Source: Streptomyces triticagri (GTDB lineage: Bacteria; Actinomycetota; Actinomycetes; Streptomycetales; Streptomycetaceae). From it: DNA of 47,170 bases. The stretch spans positions 1-47,170 of the forward strand of contig NZ_QUAK01000235.1 of assembly GCF_003429565.1 (NCBI RefSeq). The letters run 5' to 3'. The notes under the pieces are model-generated. The model worked only from the letters and a program-made list of their open reading frames with translations. It had not been told where the DNA came from and searched no databases. This document shows positions 39,300 to 47,107 of the stretch, one piece after another (within the stretch, counting starts at the first letter, position 1; every line of letters begins with the position of its first letter). Position numbers and translations under genes: made by a program.

Positions 39300-40637
39300 A
39301 TGACACAGGGTTCCGGGACCGCCAAGGACGTACGCCGCCGCCACGACCGAGAGATCGTGGCGCTCGCCGTCCCGGCCTTCGGCGCACTCGTCGCCGAACC
39401 GCTCTTCGTGATGGCCGACAGCGCCATCGTCGGCCACCTCGGTACGGCCCAGCTGGCCGGTCTCGGCGTGGCTTCGGCCCTGCTGATGACCGGCGTGAGC
39501 ATCTTCGTCTTTCTCGCCTACGCCACCACCGCGGCCGTCGCCCGTCGCGTGGGCGCCGGAGATCTGCCCGCCGCCATCCGCCAGGGCATGGACGGCATCT
39601 GGCTCGCCCTGATCCTCGGGGCCCTGGTGGTCGCCGCCATCCTCCCGACGACACCGGAACTCATCTCGCTCTTCGGCGCCTCGGACACCGCGGCGCCCTA
39701 CGCGGTCACGTATCTGCGGATCTCCGCCCTCGGCATCCCCGCGATGCTGATCGTCCTCGCCGCCACCGGCGTACTGCGCGGACTTCAGGACACCAAGACA
39801 CCGCTCTACGTCGCCGTCGGAGGCTTCACGGCCAACGCCGTCCTGAACGTCGCACTGGTCTACGGCGCCGGCTTCGGCATCGCCGGATCCGCCTGGGGCA
39901 CGGTCATCGCCCAATGGGGAATGGCGGGCGCCTATCTGGTCGTGGTCGTGTCGGGCGCCCGCCGGCACGGGGCCTCGCTCCGGCCCGACGCGGCAGGCAT
40001 CCGCGCCTGCGCCCAAGCCGGCGCCCCGCTCCTGGTGCGCACCCTCTCGCTGCGCGCGATCCTGATGATCGCCACGGCAGTGGCCGCGCGGCTCGGCGAC
40101 ACCGAGATCGCGGCCCACCAGATCATCCTGTCGCTGTGGAGCCTGCTGGCCTTCGCCCTCGATGCCATCGCGATCGCCGGGCAGGCCATCATCGGCCGCT
40201 ACCTCGGTGCCGGAGACGCCGCCGGCGCACGGGCAGCCTGCAAACGCATGGTCGAGTGGGGCATCGCCTCCGGCGTCGTGCTCGGCCTGCTGGTGATCGT
40301 GGCCCGGCCGGTGTTCCTCCCGCTCTTCACCAGCGACTCAGGCGTGCAGGACACCGCCTTCGCCGCCCTGCTCGTGGTCGCGCTCTCGCAGCCGATCTCC
40401 GGAGTGGTCTTCGTGCTCGACGGCGTCCTCATGGGCGCCGGAGACGGCCCGTATCTGGCCTGGGCCATGCTCGTCACGCTCGCCGCCTACACACCGGTGG
40501 CACTCCTCGTACCCACCTTCGGCGGCGGACTGGCCGCGCTCTGGGGCGCGATGGCCCTGATGATGCTCATCCGCATGCTGACGCTCTGGCTGCGCACCCG
40601 ATCCGGCCGCTGGATCGTCACCGGCGCCACCCGCTGA
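39300..40637 (+). CDS. MATE-family efflux transporter (DinF-like)
   Basis: 445 residues with twelve predicted TM helices in two six-helix halves. The first half begins EIVALAVPAFGALVAEPLFVMADSAIVGHLGTAQLAGLG, the DinF-branch MATE signature, and the second half around QAGAPLLVRTLSLRAILMIATAVAARLGDTEIAAHQI. It should export cationic drugs or metabolites in exchange for Na+ or H+. The ATG at 39300 has a poor Shine-Dalgarno and sits at the predicted transcription start, so leaderless translation is likely. It ends 7 nt before a 42-bp palindrome holding a parS site. Confidence 0.9.
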   Translation: MTQGSGTAKDVRRRHDREIVALAVPAFGALVAEPLFVMADSAIVGHLGTAQLAGLGVASALLMTGVSIFVFLAYATTAAVARRVGAGDLPAAIRQGMDGIWLALILGALVVAAILPTTPELISLFGASDTAAPYAVTYLRISALGIPAMLIVLAATGVLRGLQDTKTPLYVAVGGFTANAVLNVALVYGAGFGIAGSAWGTVIAQWGMAGAYLVVVVSGARRHGASLRPDAAGIRACAQAGAPLLVRTLSLRAILMIATAVAARLGDTEIAAHQIILSLWSLLAFALDAIAIAGQAIIGRYLGAGDAAGARAACKRMVEWGIASGVVLGLLVIVARPVFLPLFTSDSGVQDTAFAALLVVALSQPISGVVFVLDGVLMGAGDGPYLAWAMLVTLAAYTPVALLVPTFGGGLAALWGAMALMMLIRMLTLWLRTRSGRWIVTGATR

Positions 40638-40644
40638 GGCACGA

Positions 40645-40686
40645 GTGTCCGTGCTCCTGTTTCACGTGAAACAGGAGCACGGACAC
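40645..40686 (+). terminator. Perfect 42-bp palindrome around parS, after the MATE gene
   Basis: 21-bp arms are centred on the parS at 40659-40672. The outer 14 bp (right arm AGGAGCACGGACAC) recur directly as a second perfect copy at 40687-40700 and a diverged third at 40701-40714. It begins 7 nt after the MATE stop and should form a long terminator hairpin. Confidence 0.7.
40659..40672. other. parS: parS site, perfect, inside a terminator palindrome
   Basis: An exact GTTTCACGTGAAAC between the convergent MATE and rplI genes. Confidence 0.93.
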
Positions 40687-40714
40687 AGGAGCACGGACAC
40701 GGGGACACGGACAC
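40673..40714. repeat. 14-bp tandem repeat next to parS
   Basis: AGGAGCACGGACAC occurs twice perfectly and once with three mismatches; its inverted copy is the left arm of the parS palindrome. Confidence 0.8.
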
Positions 40715-40753
40715 AGGAAGAGGAGTCCGCCGCGGCGCGACACCCGAAAGACG

Positions 40754-40788
40754 CGGAGGGCCCGCACCTCACAGGTGCGGGCCCTCCG
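40754..40788 (-). terminator. Terminator of the rpsF-ssb-rpsR-rplI operon
   Basis: A 16-bp perfect stem with a 3-nt loop, about 30 nt after the rplI stop on the minus strand. Confidence 0.8.
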
Positions 40789-40817
40789 GTGGTCTACGAC
40801 CGTGCGCGAATCAGCGC

Positions 40818-41264
40818 TCAGGCGGCGACAACCTCGATGTTGACCTTGGCGGCCACCTCGGGGTGCAGACGCACGGACGCCTCGTGGGCGCCGAGCGACT
40901 TGATCGGCGCGCCCAGCTCGATACGACGCTTGTCGACCTCGGGGCCACCGGCAGCCTTGATCGCCGAAGCGACATCGGCAGCGGTCACGGCACCGAAGAG
41001 ACGACCGGCGTCACCGGAACGAGTCGCCAGGCGAACCTTGACGGCCTCGATCTGGCCCTTGATCGAGTTGGCCTGCTCGATCGTCTGGATCTCGTGGATC
41101 TTGCGAGCACGACGGATCTGCTCGACGTCCTTCTCGCCACCCTTGGTCCAGCGGATCGCAAAGCGACGCGGGATCAGGTAGTTGCGAGCGTAGCCGTCCT
41201 TGACGTCGACGACGTCGCCCGCGGCGCCGAGGCCGGAGACCTCGTGGGTGAGGATGATCTTCAT
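40818..41264 (-). CDS. rplI: 50S ribosomal protein L9
   Basis: 148 residues of standard length. The N-terminal RNA-binding domain is MKIILTHEVSGLGAAGDVVDVKDGYARNYLIPRRFAI, followed by the long connecting helix and a C-terminal domain (LFGAVTAADVASAI; VRLHPEVAAKVNIEVV). L9 sits at the L1-stalk side of the 50S subunit and helps maintain reading frame. It is the last gene of the four-gene operon, 18 bp after rpsR, and is followed by a strong hairpin. Confidence 0.97.
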   Translation of the reverse strand: MKIILTHEVSGLGAAGDVVDVKDGYARNYLIPRRFAIRWTKGGEKDVEQIRRARKIHEIQTIEQANSIKGQIEAVKVRLATRSGDAGRLFGAVTAADVASAIKAAGGPEVDKRRIELGAPIKSLGAHEASVRLHPEVAAKVNIEVVAA

Positions 41265-41282
41265 GTTTCGGTCACCCTTCCC

Positions 41283-41519
41283 TTATCGCGCGGTGGACGT
41301 GTAGGGCAGCAGCGCCATCTCACGGCTGTTCTTGACGGCCGTGGCGACGTCACGCTGGTGCTGCGTGCAGTTGCCGGTCACGCGGCGGGCACGGATCTTG
41401 CCGCGGTCGGAAATGAACTTCCGCAGCATGTTCGTGTCCTTGTAGTCCACGTACGTGACCTTGTCCTTGCAGAACGCGCAGACCTTTTTCTTAGGCTTGC
41501 GCACAGGCGGCTTCGCCAT
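41283..41519 (-). CDS. rpsR: 30S ribosomal protein S18, zinc-binding (C+) form
   Basis: 78 residues. KKVCAFCKDKVTYVDYKD with C14 and C17, and NCTQHQRDV with C51 and H54, make a complete zinc ribbon. Streptomyces also have a zinc-independent (C-) paralogue controlled by Zur elsewhere; this operon copy is the C+ form. The ATG start has GGAG about 8 nt upstream. It is 45 bp after ssb and 18 bp before rplI. Confidence 0.97.
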   Translation of the reverse strand: MAKPPVRKPKKKVCAFCKDKVTYVDYKDTNMLRKFISDRGKIRARRVTGNCTQHQRDVATAVKNSREMALLPYTSTAR

Positions 41520-41564
41520 GGTGTTTCTCCTGTGTGATCAAGAAGTTTGGGTACTTGCCCGCCC

Positions 41565-42143
41565 TTAGAAGGGGGGCTCGTCCGAGTAGCCGCCGCCACC
41601 GGAGCTTCCGCCCCAGCCGCCACCCTGGCCGCCGCCCTGCTGGCCGCCGCCGGCCGGCGCACCGGTCGCCCAGGGGTCGGAGGCAGGTGCCCCGCCGCCC
41701 TGCTGCTGACCGCCGCCGGGGCCGCCCCAGCCGCCACCCTGGCCGCCCTGACCGCCACCGCCGCCCTGGCCGCCACGGCCGCTGGTCTTGGTGACCTTGG
41801 CCGATGCGTACCTGAGCGAGGGGCCGATCTCGTCGACCTCGAGCTCCACGACCGTCCGCTTCTCACCCTGCTGGGTTTCGTACGAACGCTGCCTCAGCCG
41901 CCCCTGAGCGACCACACGCGTGCCGCGTGTGAGGGTCTCAGCGACGTTCTCAGCGGCCTGGCGCCAGATCGATGCGCGGAGGAACAGCGCGTCGCCGTCC
42001 TTCCACTCATTGGTCTGGCGGTCGAAGGTCCGCGGGGTCGAGGCGATCGTGAAGTTGGCTACGGCCGCGCCGGAAGGGGTGAACCGCAGCTCGGGGTCAT
42101 CGGTCAGGTTCCCGACGACGGTGATGACTGTCTCGCCTGCCAT
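41565..42143 (-). CDS. ssb: Single-stranded DNA-binding protein
   Basis: 192 residues. The OB-fold is in residues 1-110 (MAGETVITVVGNLTDDPELRFTPSGAAVANFTIAST). A Gly/Gln/Pro-rich linker follows of about 65 residues, then the acidic tip DEPPF that docks partner proteins. The long Gly-rich linker is usual for actinobacterial SsbA. It coats single-stranded DNA at forks. Embedded between rpsF and rpsR, the conserved bacterial order. Confidence 0.97.
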   Translation of the reverse strand: MAGETVITVVGNLTDDPELRFTPSGAAVANFTIASTPRTFDRQTNEWKDGDALFLRASIWRQAAENVAETLTRGTRVVAQGRLRQRSYETQQGEKRTVVELEVDEIGPSLRYASAKVTKTSGRGGQGGGGGQGGQGGGWGGPGGGQQQGGGAPASDPWATGAPAGGGQQGGGQGGGWGGSSGGGGYSDEPPF

Positions 42144-42224
42144 GGTGGTGACCTCTCGCGTGTGCTTGCGGCTTGGCTCTAGCGGTTGCTGCTACTCGAT
42201 TCCCGAGTCGCTGAGCTGGGAGGC

Positions 42225-42515
42225 TCAGTGGGTCTCGGGACGGAGGACCTTGGTCCGGAGGACCGACTCGTTCAGGTTCATCTGGCGGTCGAGCTCCTTG
42301 ACGACTGCAGGCTCCGCCTGCAGGTCGATGACCGAGTAGATGCCCTCGGGCTTCTTCTTGATCTCGTACGAGAGACGACGACGGCCCCAGGTGTCGACCT
42401 TCTCGACCTTTCCGTTGCCCTCGCGGACGACGGAGAGGAAGTTCTCGATCAGCGGGGAGACAGCGCGCTCCTCGAGATCGGGGTCGAGGATGACCATCAC
42501 CTCGTAGTGACGCAT
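42225..42515 (-). CDS. rpsF: 30S ribosomal protein S6
   Basis: 96 residues, [20 protein letters not shown] to [10 protein letters not shown]; ferredoxin-like S6 fold, pairs with S18 on the 30S platform. ATG 42515 has GGAGG about 10 nt upstream. A longer open frame to 42746 has an unrelated Ser/Arg-rich leader and is rejected. It is the first gene of the operon; 81 bp separate it from ssb. Confidence 0.97.
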
Positions 42516-42796
42516 GTGGAACCCACCTCCTTTGGACTCAGCGGCCACGGTCGTTCCGTGGCAGGAGGGTCGTGATGCGTACGCAACGGTATCGGCCGCC
42601 ACTGACATTGGGCTCCCGCGCAGGGAACCTGTGCTTGTGGCCCGGCCCGGAAGGACCAGGGCAGACACCGGTGCAGACGGTAAACAGTACCTGCACCCGG
42701 GCTTCCGGTTGAAATCCGGTGGTGAGCGGACGCAATCTGTACACATCGGGTGTCCATGGCGCTACGATGCGCCGGTTCTCCGCCAGGAGGTGCCTC
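42516..42796. other. Divergent promoter region, rpsF operon and membrane-protein gene
   Basis: 281 bp. For rpsF the best hit is a minus-strand TACTGT (near 42688) with a TTCAAC-like element 18 nt upstream; for the plus gene, TACGAT near 42771. Both are moderate matches. No other structure found. Confidence 0.35.
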
Positions 42797-43111
42797 ATGG
42801 CACAGGCAATGCGACCGAACACCGCGACCTCTCTCTTCGCCACCGACGGCAAGCCGCATCCGCTGCAGGACGCGCTGCTCGCCGTGACGCTGGTGCTGGG
42901 TCTGACCGCATTCGTCTCCGCGATGTTCCACAGCCTGCATCTGCTCAGTTCCTGGGCGGGTCTGATCGGGATGCTGACCGGTGCGTACGGCCAGTACATC
43001 TCGGAGACCACCCGGGAGCGCTTCGGGCTGATCCTGGGCCTCGGTGCGTCGGCGATCGGCTTCTTCCTCGGGATGGCGCACGGCGGCCTGTTCGGCGGGG
43101 TCCTCGGCTGA
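42797..43111 (+). CDS. Small two-to-three-TM membrane protein
   Basis: 104 residues. A polar start with two hydrophobic segments at about 35-53 and 55-75, plus a third at about 80-100 rich in Gly. A strong AGGAGGTG lies just upstream of ATG 42797. This gene is regularly found between rpsF and femX in Streptomyces. No known domain; function unknown. Confidence 0.82.
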   Translation: MAQAMRPNTATSLFATDGKPHPLQDALLAVTLVLGLTAFVSAMFHSLHLLSSWAGLIGMLTGAYGQYISETTRERFGLILGLGASAIGFFLGMAHGGLFGGVLG

Positions 43112-43123
43112 GCTCTCCGGGTC

Positions 43124-43157
43124 CGCCCGGCGTGCGGGAATACGGTCACGCCGGGCG
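43124..43157 (+). terminator. Terminator after the small membrane protein
   Basis: CGCCCGGCGTG-N12-CACGCCGGGCG, a perfect 11-bp stem, 12 nt after the stop. Confidence 0.7.
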
Positions 43158-43261
43158 ACCTTGCATGCGGCCATCCGGGGCGATCCCCGGGCGCAGTAGG
43201 CTTCGGCGCGAGAGCCGGAGCCCCTGCCCCATGGGGACACACCAGCCGAGGAGCGCCCCGC

Positions 43262-44383
43262 ATGAGCCTGACCCTGAGGACCATCAGCCGTGAGCAGCAT
43301 CTGGCCTATATCCAGAGCCTGCCGTCGGCCAGTCACTGCCAGGTCCCGGCGTGGGCTGATGTGAAGAGCGAATGGCGCTCGGAGAACCTCGGCTGGTTCG
43401 ACGACCGCACCGGCGAACTGGTGGGTGCGGGCCTTGTGCTCTACCGCCAGCTGCCGAAGGTCAAGCGCTACCTCGCCTACCTCCCCGAGGGCCCGGTCAT
43501 CAACTGGTACGCCCCCAATCTGGACGAGTGGCTGCAGCCGATGCTCGCCCACCTCAAGCAACAGGGCGCCTTCTCCGTGAAGATGGGACCGCCGGTCGTG
43601 ATCCGCCGCTGGGACGCTCCGGCGATCAAGTCCGGGATCCAGAACCCGGAGGTGAAGCGCCTGCGGGACGTCGAGGCCACTCATATCGAGCCGCGCGCCT
43701 TCGAGGTCTCGGACCGGCTGCGGCGCATGGGGTGGCAGCAGGGCGAGGACGGCGGCGCCGGCTTCGGTGACGTACAGCCCCGCTACGTCTTCCAGGTGCC
43801 GCTGGCCAACCGCTCGCTCGACGACGTACTCAAGAGCTTCAACCAGCTCTGGCGCCGCAACATCAAGAAGGCCGAGAAGGCCGGCGTCGAGGTCGTCCAG
43901 GGCGGCTACGAGGATCTGGCCGAGTGGCAGCGGCTCTACGAGATCACGGCCGTCCGCGACAAGTTCCGCCCGCGGCCGCTCAGTTACTTCCAGCAGATGT
44001 GGCAGGCCCTCAACTCCGAGGACCCGAACCGCATGCGGCTCTACTTCGCCCGGCACAACGGCGTGAATCTCTCCGCGGCGACGATGCTCGTGGTCGGCGG
44101 GCACGTCTGGTACTCGTACGGAGCCTCCGACAACATCGGGCGGGAGGTCCGGCCGTCCAACGCCATGCAGTGGCGGATGCTCCGCGACGCCTACGCGCTC
44201 GGTGCCAGCGTCTATGACCTGCGCGGCATCTCCGACTCGCTCGACGAGACGGACCATCTCTTCGGTCTGATCCAGTTCAAGGTCGGCACCGGTGGCGAAG
44301 CCGTCGAGTACATCGGCGAGTGGGACTTCCCGCTCAACAAGCTGCTGCACAAGGCGCTCGACATGTACATGTCGCGGCGCTGA
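43262..44383 (+). CDS. femX: FemABX-family peptidoglycan interpeptide-bridge aminoacyltransferase
   Basis: 373 residues. The FemAB double-GNAT fold is shown by HCQVPAWADVKSEWRSENLGWF (near 22-43), the KVKRYLAYLPEGPVINW strand, SFNQLWRRNIKKAEKAGVEVV (near 195-215), and the C-terminal YDLRGISDSLDETDHLFGLIQFKVGTGGEAVEYIGEWD. In Streptomyces, FemX adds the single glycine branch to lipid II stem peptides from glycyl-tRNA. It acts on membrane lipid II in the cytosol. GAGGAG lies 9 nt before ATG 43262. It is paired with an alanine-racemase-like gene 95 bp downstream. Confidence 0.93.
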   Translation: MSLTLRTISREQHLAYIQSLPSASHCQVPAWADVKSEWRSENLGWFDDRTGELVGAGLVLYRQLPKVKRYLAYLPEGPVINWYAPNLDEWLQPMLAHLKQQGAFSVKMGPPVVIRRWDAPAIKSGIQNPEVKRLRDVEATHIEPRAFEVSDRLRRMGWQQGEDGGAGFGDVQPRYVFQVPLANRSLDDVLKSFNQLWRRNIKKAEKAGVEVVQGGYEDLAEWQRLYEITAVRDKFRPRPLSYFQQMWQALNSEDPNRMRLYFARHNGVNLSAATMLVVGGHVWYSYGASDNIGREVRPSNAMQWRMLRDAYALGASVYDLRGISDSLDETDHLFGLIQFKVGTGGEAVEYIGEWDFPLNKLLHKALDMYMSRR

Positions 44384-44402
44384 CGAGTCGGACCGAGCAC
44401 AA

Positions 44403-44448
44403 GAACCGTAAGACCGAGCACAATTCGCTTTCATACCTCTGATACACC
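44403..44448. repeat. Short direct repeat between femX and the racemase-like gene
   Basis: GACCGAGCACAA occurs twice (near 44391 and 44411), 20 bp apart, upstream of CATACCT-like promoter sequence. Its meaning is unclear. Confidence 0.4.
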
Positions 44449-44478
44449 GCAGGCACGAGAAAGGTTCCGGGACCGGCC

Positions 44479-45510
44479 ATGGCGCTCACGCTGTATGTCG
44501 ACACCACGCGCTGGCGAGCACACCACAAGCACGTGCTCGAGCAGTTCCCGGGGCTGGTCCCCGTCTGCAAGGGCAACGGCTACGGCTTCGGCCACGAGCG
44601 GCTCTCCGAGGAGGCGGCCCGCCTCGGATCCGACATGCTCGCCGTCGGCACGACGTACGAAGCGGCTCGGATCAAGGACTGGTTCGGCGGCGATCTGCTG
44701 GTCCTCACGCCCTTCAGGCGCGGCGAGGAGCCGGTGCCGCTGCCGGACCGCGTGATCCGCTCCGTGTCGTCCGTCGAGGGCGTGCACGGTCTCGTCGGTG
44801 CGCGGGTGGTCATCGAGGTGATGAGCTCGATGAAGCGGCACGGCGTCAGCGAGCGGGATCTGAGCAGTCTGCACGCCGCGATCGAGGACGTACGCCTGGA
44901 GGGCTTCGGGATCCATCTGCCGCTCGACCGCACCGACGGCTCGGACGCCGTCGAGGAGGTCATCAGCTGGATGGACCGGCTGCGGACCGCCCGGCTGCCG
45001 CTGCACACCATGTTCGTCAGCCATCTCTCCGCGTCCGAACTCGCCAGGCTGCAGCAGCAGTTCCCGCAGACCAGGTTCCGAGTGCGGATCGGCACCCGGC
45101 TCTGGCTCGGCGACCACGACGCCACGCAGTACCGCGGCTCCGTGCTCGACGTCACGCCCGTGGCGAAGGGTGAGCGCTTCGGCTACCGGCAGCAGAAGGC
45201 CGCGTCCGACGGCTTCCTCGTGGTGGTGGCCGGCGGCACCTCGCACGGCGTCGGCCTGGAGGCGCCCAAGGCGCTGCACGGCGTGATGCCGCGGGCGAAG
45301 GGCGTGGCACGGGCCGGCCTCGCGACGGTGAACCGCAATCTCGCGCCGTTCGTCTGGGCGGACAAGCAGCGCTGGTTCGCCGAGCCTCCGCACATGCAGG
45401 TGTCGATCCTCTTCGTCCCCTCCGACGCCCCCGAGCCGAAGGTGGGCGACGAGCTGGTGGCCCATCTGCGGCACACCACCACGCAGTTCGACCGCCTGGT
45501 CGACCACTGA
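44479..45510 (+). CDS. Alanine-racemase-like PLP protein
   Basis: 343 residues. The N-terminal TIM-barrel carries VCKGNGYGFGHERL with PLP lysine K31, in the position of the VKANAYGHG loop of alanine racemase. Later parts (GFGIHLPLDRTDG, FRVRIGTRLWLGD, PVAKGERFGYRQQ with Y236) match the barrel and the start of the C-terminal beta domain. It is about 30-40 residues shorter than Alr (usually 370-390) and its second catalytic tyrosine (usually in a YGR motif) is replaced by FGYRQ. Its fixed place after femX suggests a wall-related amino-acid enzyme rather than the main Alr. Activity uncertain. Confidence 0.85.
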   Translation: MALTLYVDTTRWRAHHKHVLEQFPGLVPVCKGNGYGFGHERLSEEAARLGSDMLAVGTTYEAARIKDWFGGDLLVLTPFRRGEEPVPLPDRVIRSVSSVEGVHGLVGARVVIEVMSSMKRHGVSERDLSSLHAAIEDVRLEGFGIHLPLDRTDGSDAVEEVISWMDRLRTARLPLHTMFVSHLSASELARLQQQFPQTRFRVRIGTRLWLGDHDATQYRGSVLDVTPVAKGERFGYRQQKAASDGFLVVVAGGTSHGVGLEAPKALHGVMPRAKGVARAGLATVNRNLAPFVWADKQRWFAEPPHMQVSILFVPSDAPEPKVGDELVAHLRHTTTQFDRLVDH

Positions 45511-45520
45511 CCGTACGCCG

Positions 45521-45546
45521 GACCCCGTCACGCCCCGCGAGGGGTC
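45521..45546. terminator. Weak convergent hairpin
   Basis: GACCCC-N14-GGGGTC, 6 bp, between the racemase-like and mannosyltransferase stops, which are 34 bp apart. Confidence 0.35.
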
Positions 45547-47107
45547 AGTCGTCGGAACGTGGCGTTCCGCTCGTGTCGTCACGTGCCGCCCGGGATCCCC
45601 AGTGCACATACGCACCGTCCGGACCGTCGGGCGACGCATGCCGCGGCGGACGGGCCGCATGCCCGAGCACGAAGACGTCCCGGGCGCGGTCGAGGACGCC
45701 CCCGGACGGATCGTCGGACCCGTCCCGGCGTACGACGTCCCGCTCCGGCATCAGAATGTCGCGTACGACGACGGCGCACAGATAGAGCGTGCCGATCAGA
45801 TGGGCCGCGATGGCCAGGTGATAGCCCTCCTGCGGCAGCCCGTGGTGCTTGTCCCCGCTGGTCGTGTACGCGAGATACATCCAGATCCCGAGGAAGTACA
45901 TGACCTCGCAGGCCTGCCAGATCAGGAAGTCCCGCCAGCGCGGGCGGGCCAGCGCAGCGAGCGGCACCAGCCACAGGACGTACTGCGGCGAATAGACCTT
46001 GTTGGTCAGGATGAAGGCGGCGACGACGAGCAGCGCGAGCTGTGCGAAGCGGGGGCGGCGCGGCGCGGTCAGTGTGAGGGCGCCGATGCCGAGGCAGGCG
46101 ACGAGCATCAGCGCGGTCGCGAGCGTGTTGACCGCCTCCGTGCTCAGCGGGTTGTCCGAACGCTGCTGCAGGATGAGCCAGATGGACCCGAAGTCCACGC
46201 CCCGCTCCTGGCTGAAGGTGTAGAACTTCCCCCAGCCTTCCGGGGCCTTGACCATCACCGGCACATTCACGACCAGCCACGCGCCGGCCGTCCCCGCGGC
46301 GGCCACCACGAAGTCCCGCCATTTGCCGGCCCGCCAGCACAGCACAAGGAGCGGACCGAGCAGCAGGGCCGGATAGAGCTTGGCGGCGGTGGCGAGCCCG
46401 AGCAGGATCCCGAAGGCCAGCGCGCGTCCGCGCGACCACATGAGCATGGCCGCCGCCGTGAGCGCGATGGCGAGCAGGTCCCAGTTGATGGTGGCGGTCA
46501 GGGCGGCGGCGGGGGCGAGCGCGACCAGGAGACCGTCCCAGGGACGCCGCCGGTGCGTGCGCGCCACGCAGACCGCGACGACCACGGCACAGATCAGGAG
46601 CATCCCGGCGTTGACCATCCAGTAGATCTGCTCGCGGTACTGGAGGGAGTCGCCGCCGTCCGTGGGCACGCCGGTGATCCACGCGGCCACCTGCATGAAC
46701 ACCCCGGTCAGCACCGGGTATTCGAGGTACTCCATATCGCCGGGCAGCTTGTCGAAGTACGGCACGAGGCCGTCGGAGAAGCCTCTCCCGACGAAGAGAT
46801 GCGGGATGTCGGAGTAGCACGCGTGGGTGTACTGGGCGCCCGCTCCGGAGAACCAGGCGCCGTCGTAGCAGGGCAGCTTCTGGACCATGCCCAGGGCGAA
46901 CATGCCGATGGCGACGAGCACGACGACGCGCACCGGCGTCCACCACGAGGCACCGAGCTTGGCCCACCGGCCGACCGGACCGCCGAAGACCTCACTGCCG
47001 GCCTCCGCCACCTCGTCCTGTCGGGTGGGAAGGACAAGGCGTTCCCTGTCCCCTGACTGCGGCGAGTGCTGCGTGCTCGTGCTGCTGCTCGGGCTCGTGC
47101 TCGTCAT
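45545..47107 (-). CDS. GT87-family polyprenol-phosphate-mannose mannosyltransferase-like protein
   Basis: 520 residues with about ten to twelve TM helices. After a Ser/Thr-rich cytosolic leader comes the first TM near residue 60, and the extracellular loop CYDGAWFSGAGAQYTHACYSDIPHLFVGRGFSDGLVPYFD, with the acidic first-loop residues of GT-C enzymes. LEYPVLTG, WDLLAIAL and the KLYPALLLGPLLVL and NKVYSPQYVLWLVPLAALARPRWRDF blocks match DUF2029/GT87 mannosyltransferases. They extend lipid-linked mannans (lipomannan-type) from polyprenyl-phosphate-mannose. ATG 47107 is used; ATG 47116 is close. It extends to near the end of the window and its upstream region is cut. Confidence 0.85.
   Translation of the reverse strand: MTSTSPSSSTSTQHSPQSGDRERLVLPTRQDEVAEAGSEVFGGPVGRWAKLGASWWTPVRVVVLVAIGMFALGMVQKLPCYDGAWFSGAGAQYTHACYSDIPHLFVGRGFSDGLVPYFDKLPGDMEYLEYPVLTGVFMQVAAWITGVPTDGGDSLQYREQIYWMVNAGMLLICAVVVAVCVARTHRRRPWDGLLVALAPAAALTATINWDLLAIALTAAAMLMWSRGRALAFGILLGLATAAKLYPALLLGPLLVLCWRAGKWRDFVVAAAGTAGAWLVVNVPVMVKAPEGWGKFYTFSQERGVDFGSIWLILQQRSDNPLSTEAVNTLATALMLVACLGIGALTLTAPRRPRFAQLALLVVAAFILTNKVYSPQYVLWLVPLAALARPRWRDFLIWQACEVMYFLGIWMYLAYTTSGDKHHGLPQEGYHLAIAAHLIGTLYLCAVVVRDILMPERDVVRRDGSDDPSGGVLDRARDVFVLGHAARPPRHASPDGPDGAYVHWGSRAARDDTSGTPRSDD

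Noticed and set aside
42497..44434. 645-aa minus-strand open frame
   Set aside because: A shadow of femX and the membrane protein; only Arg/Ala/Gly-rich filler.
44531..44542. CACGTG at 44533 and 45577 as further parS sites
   Set aside because: Flanks lack the GTTT/AAAC arms.
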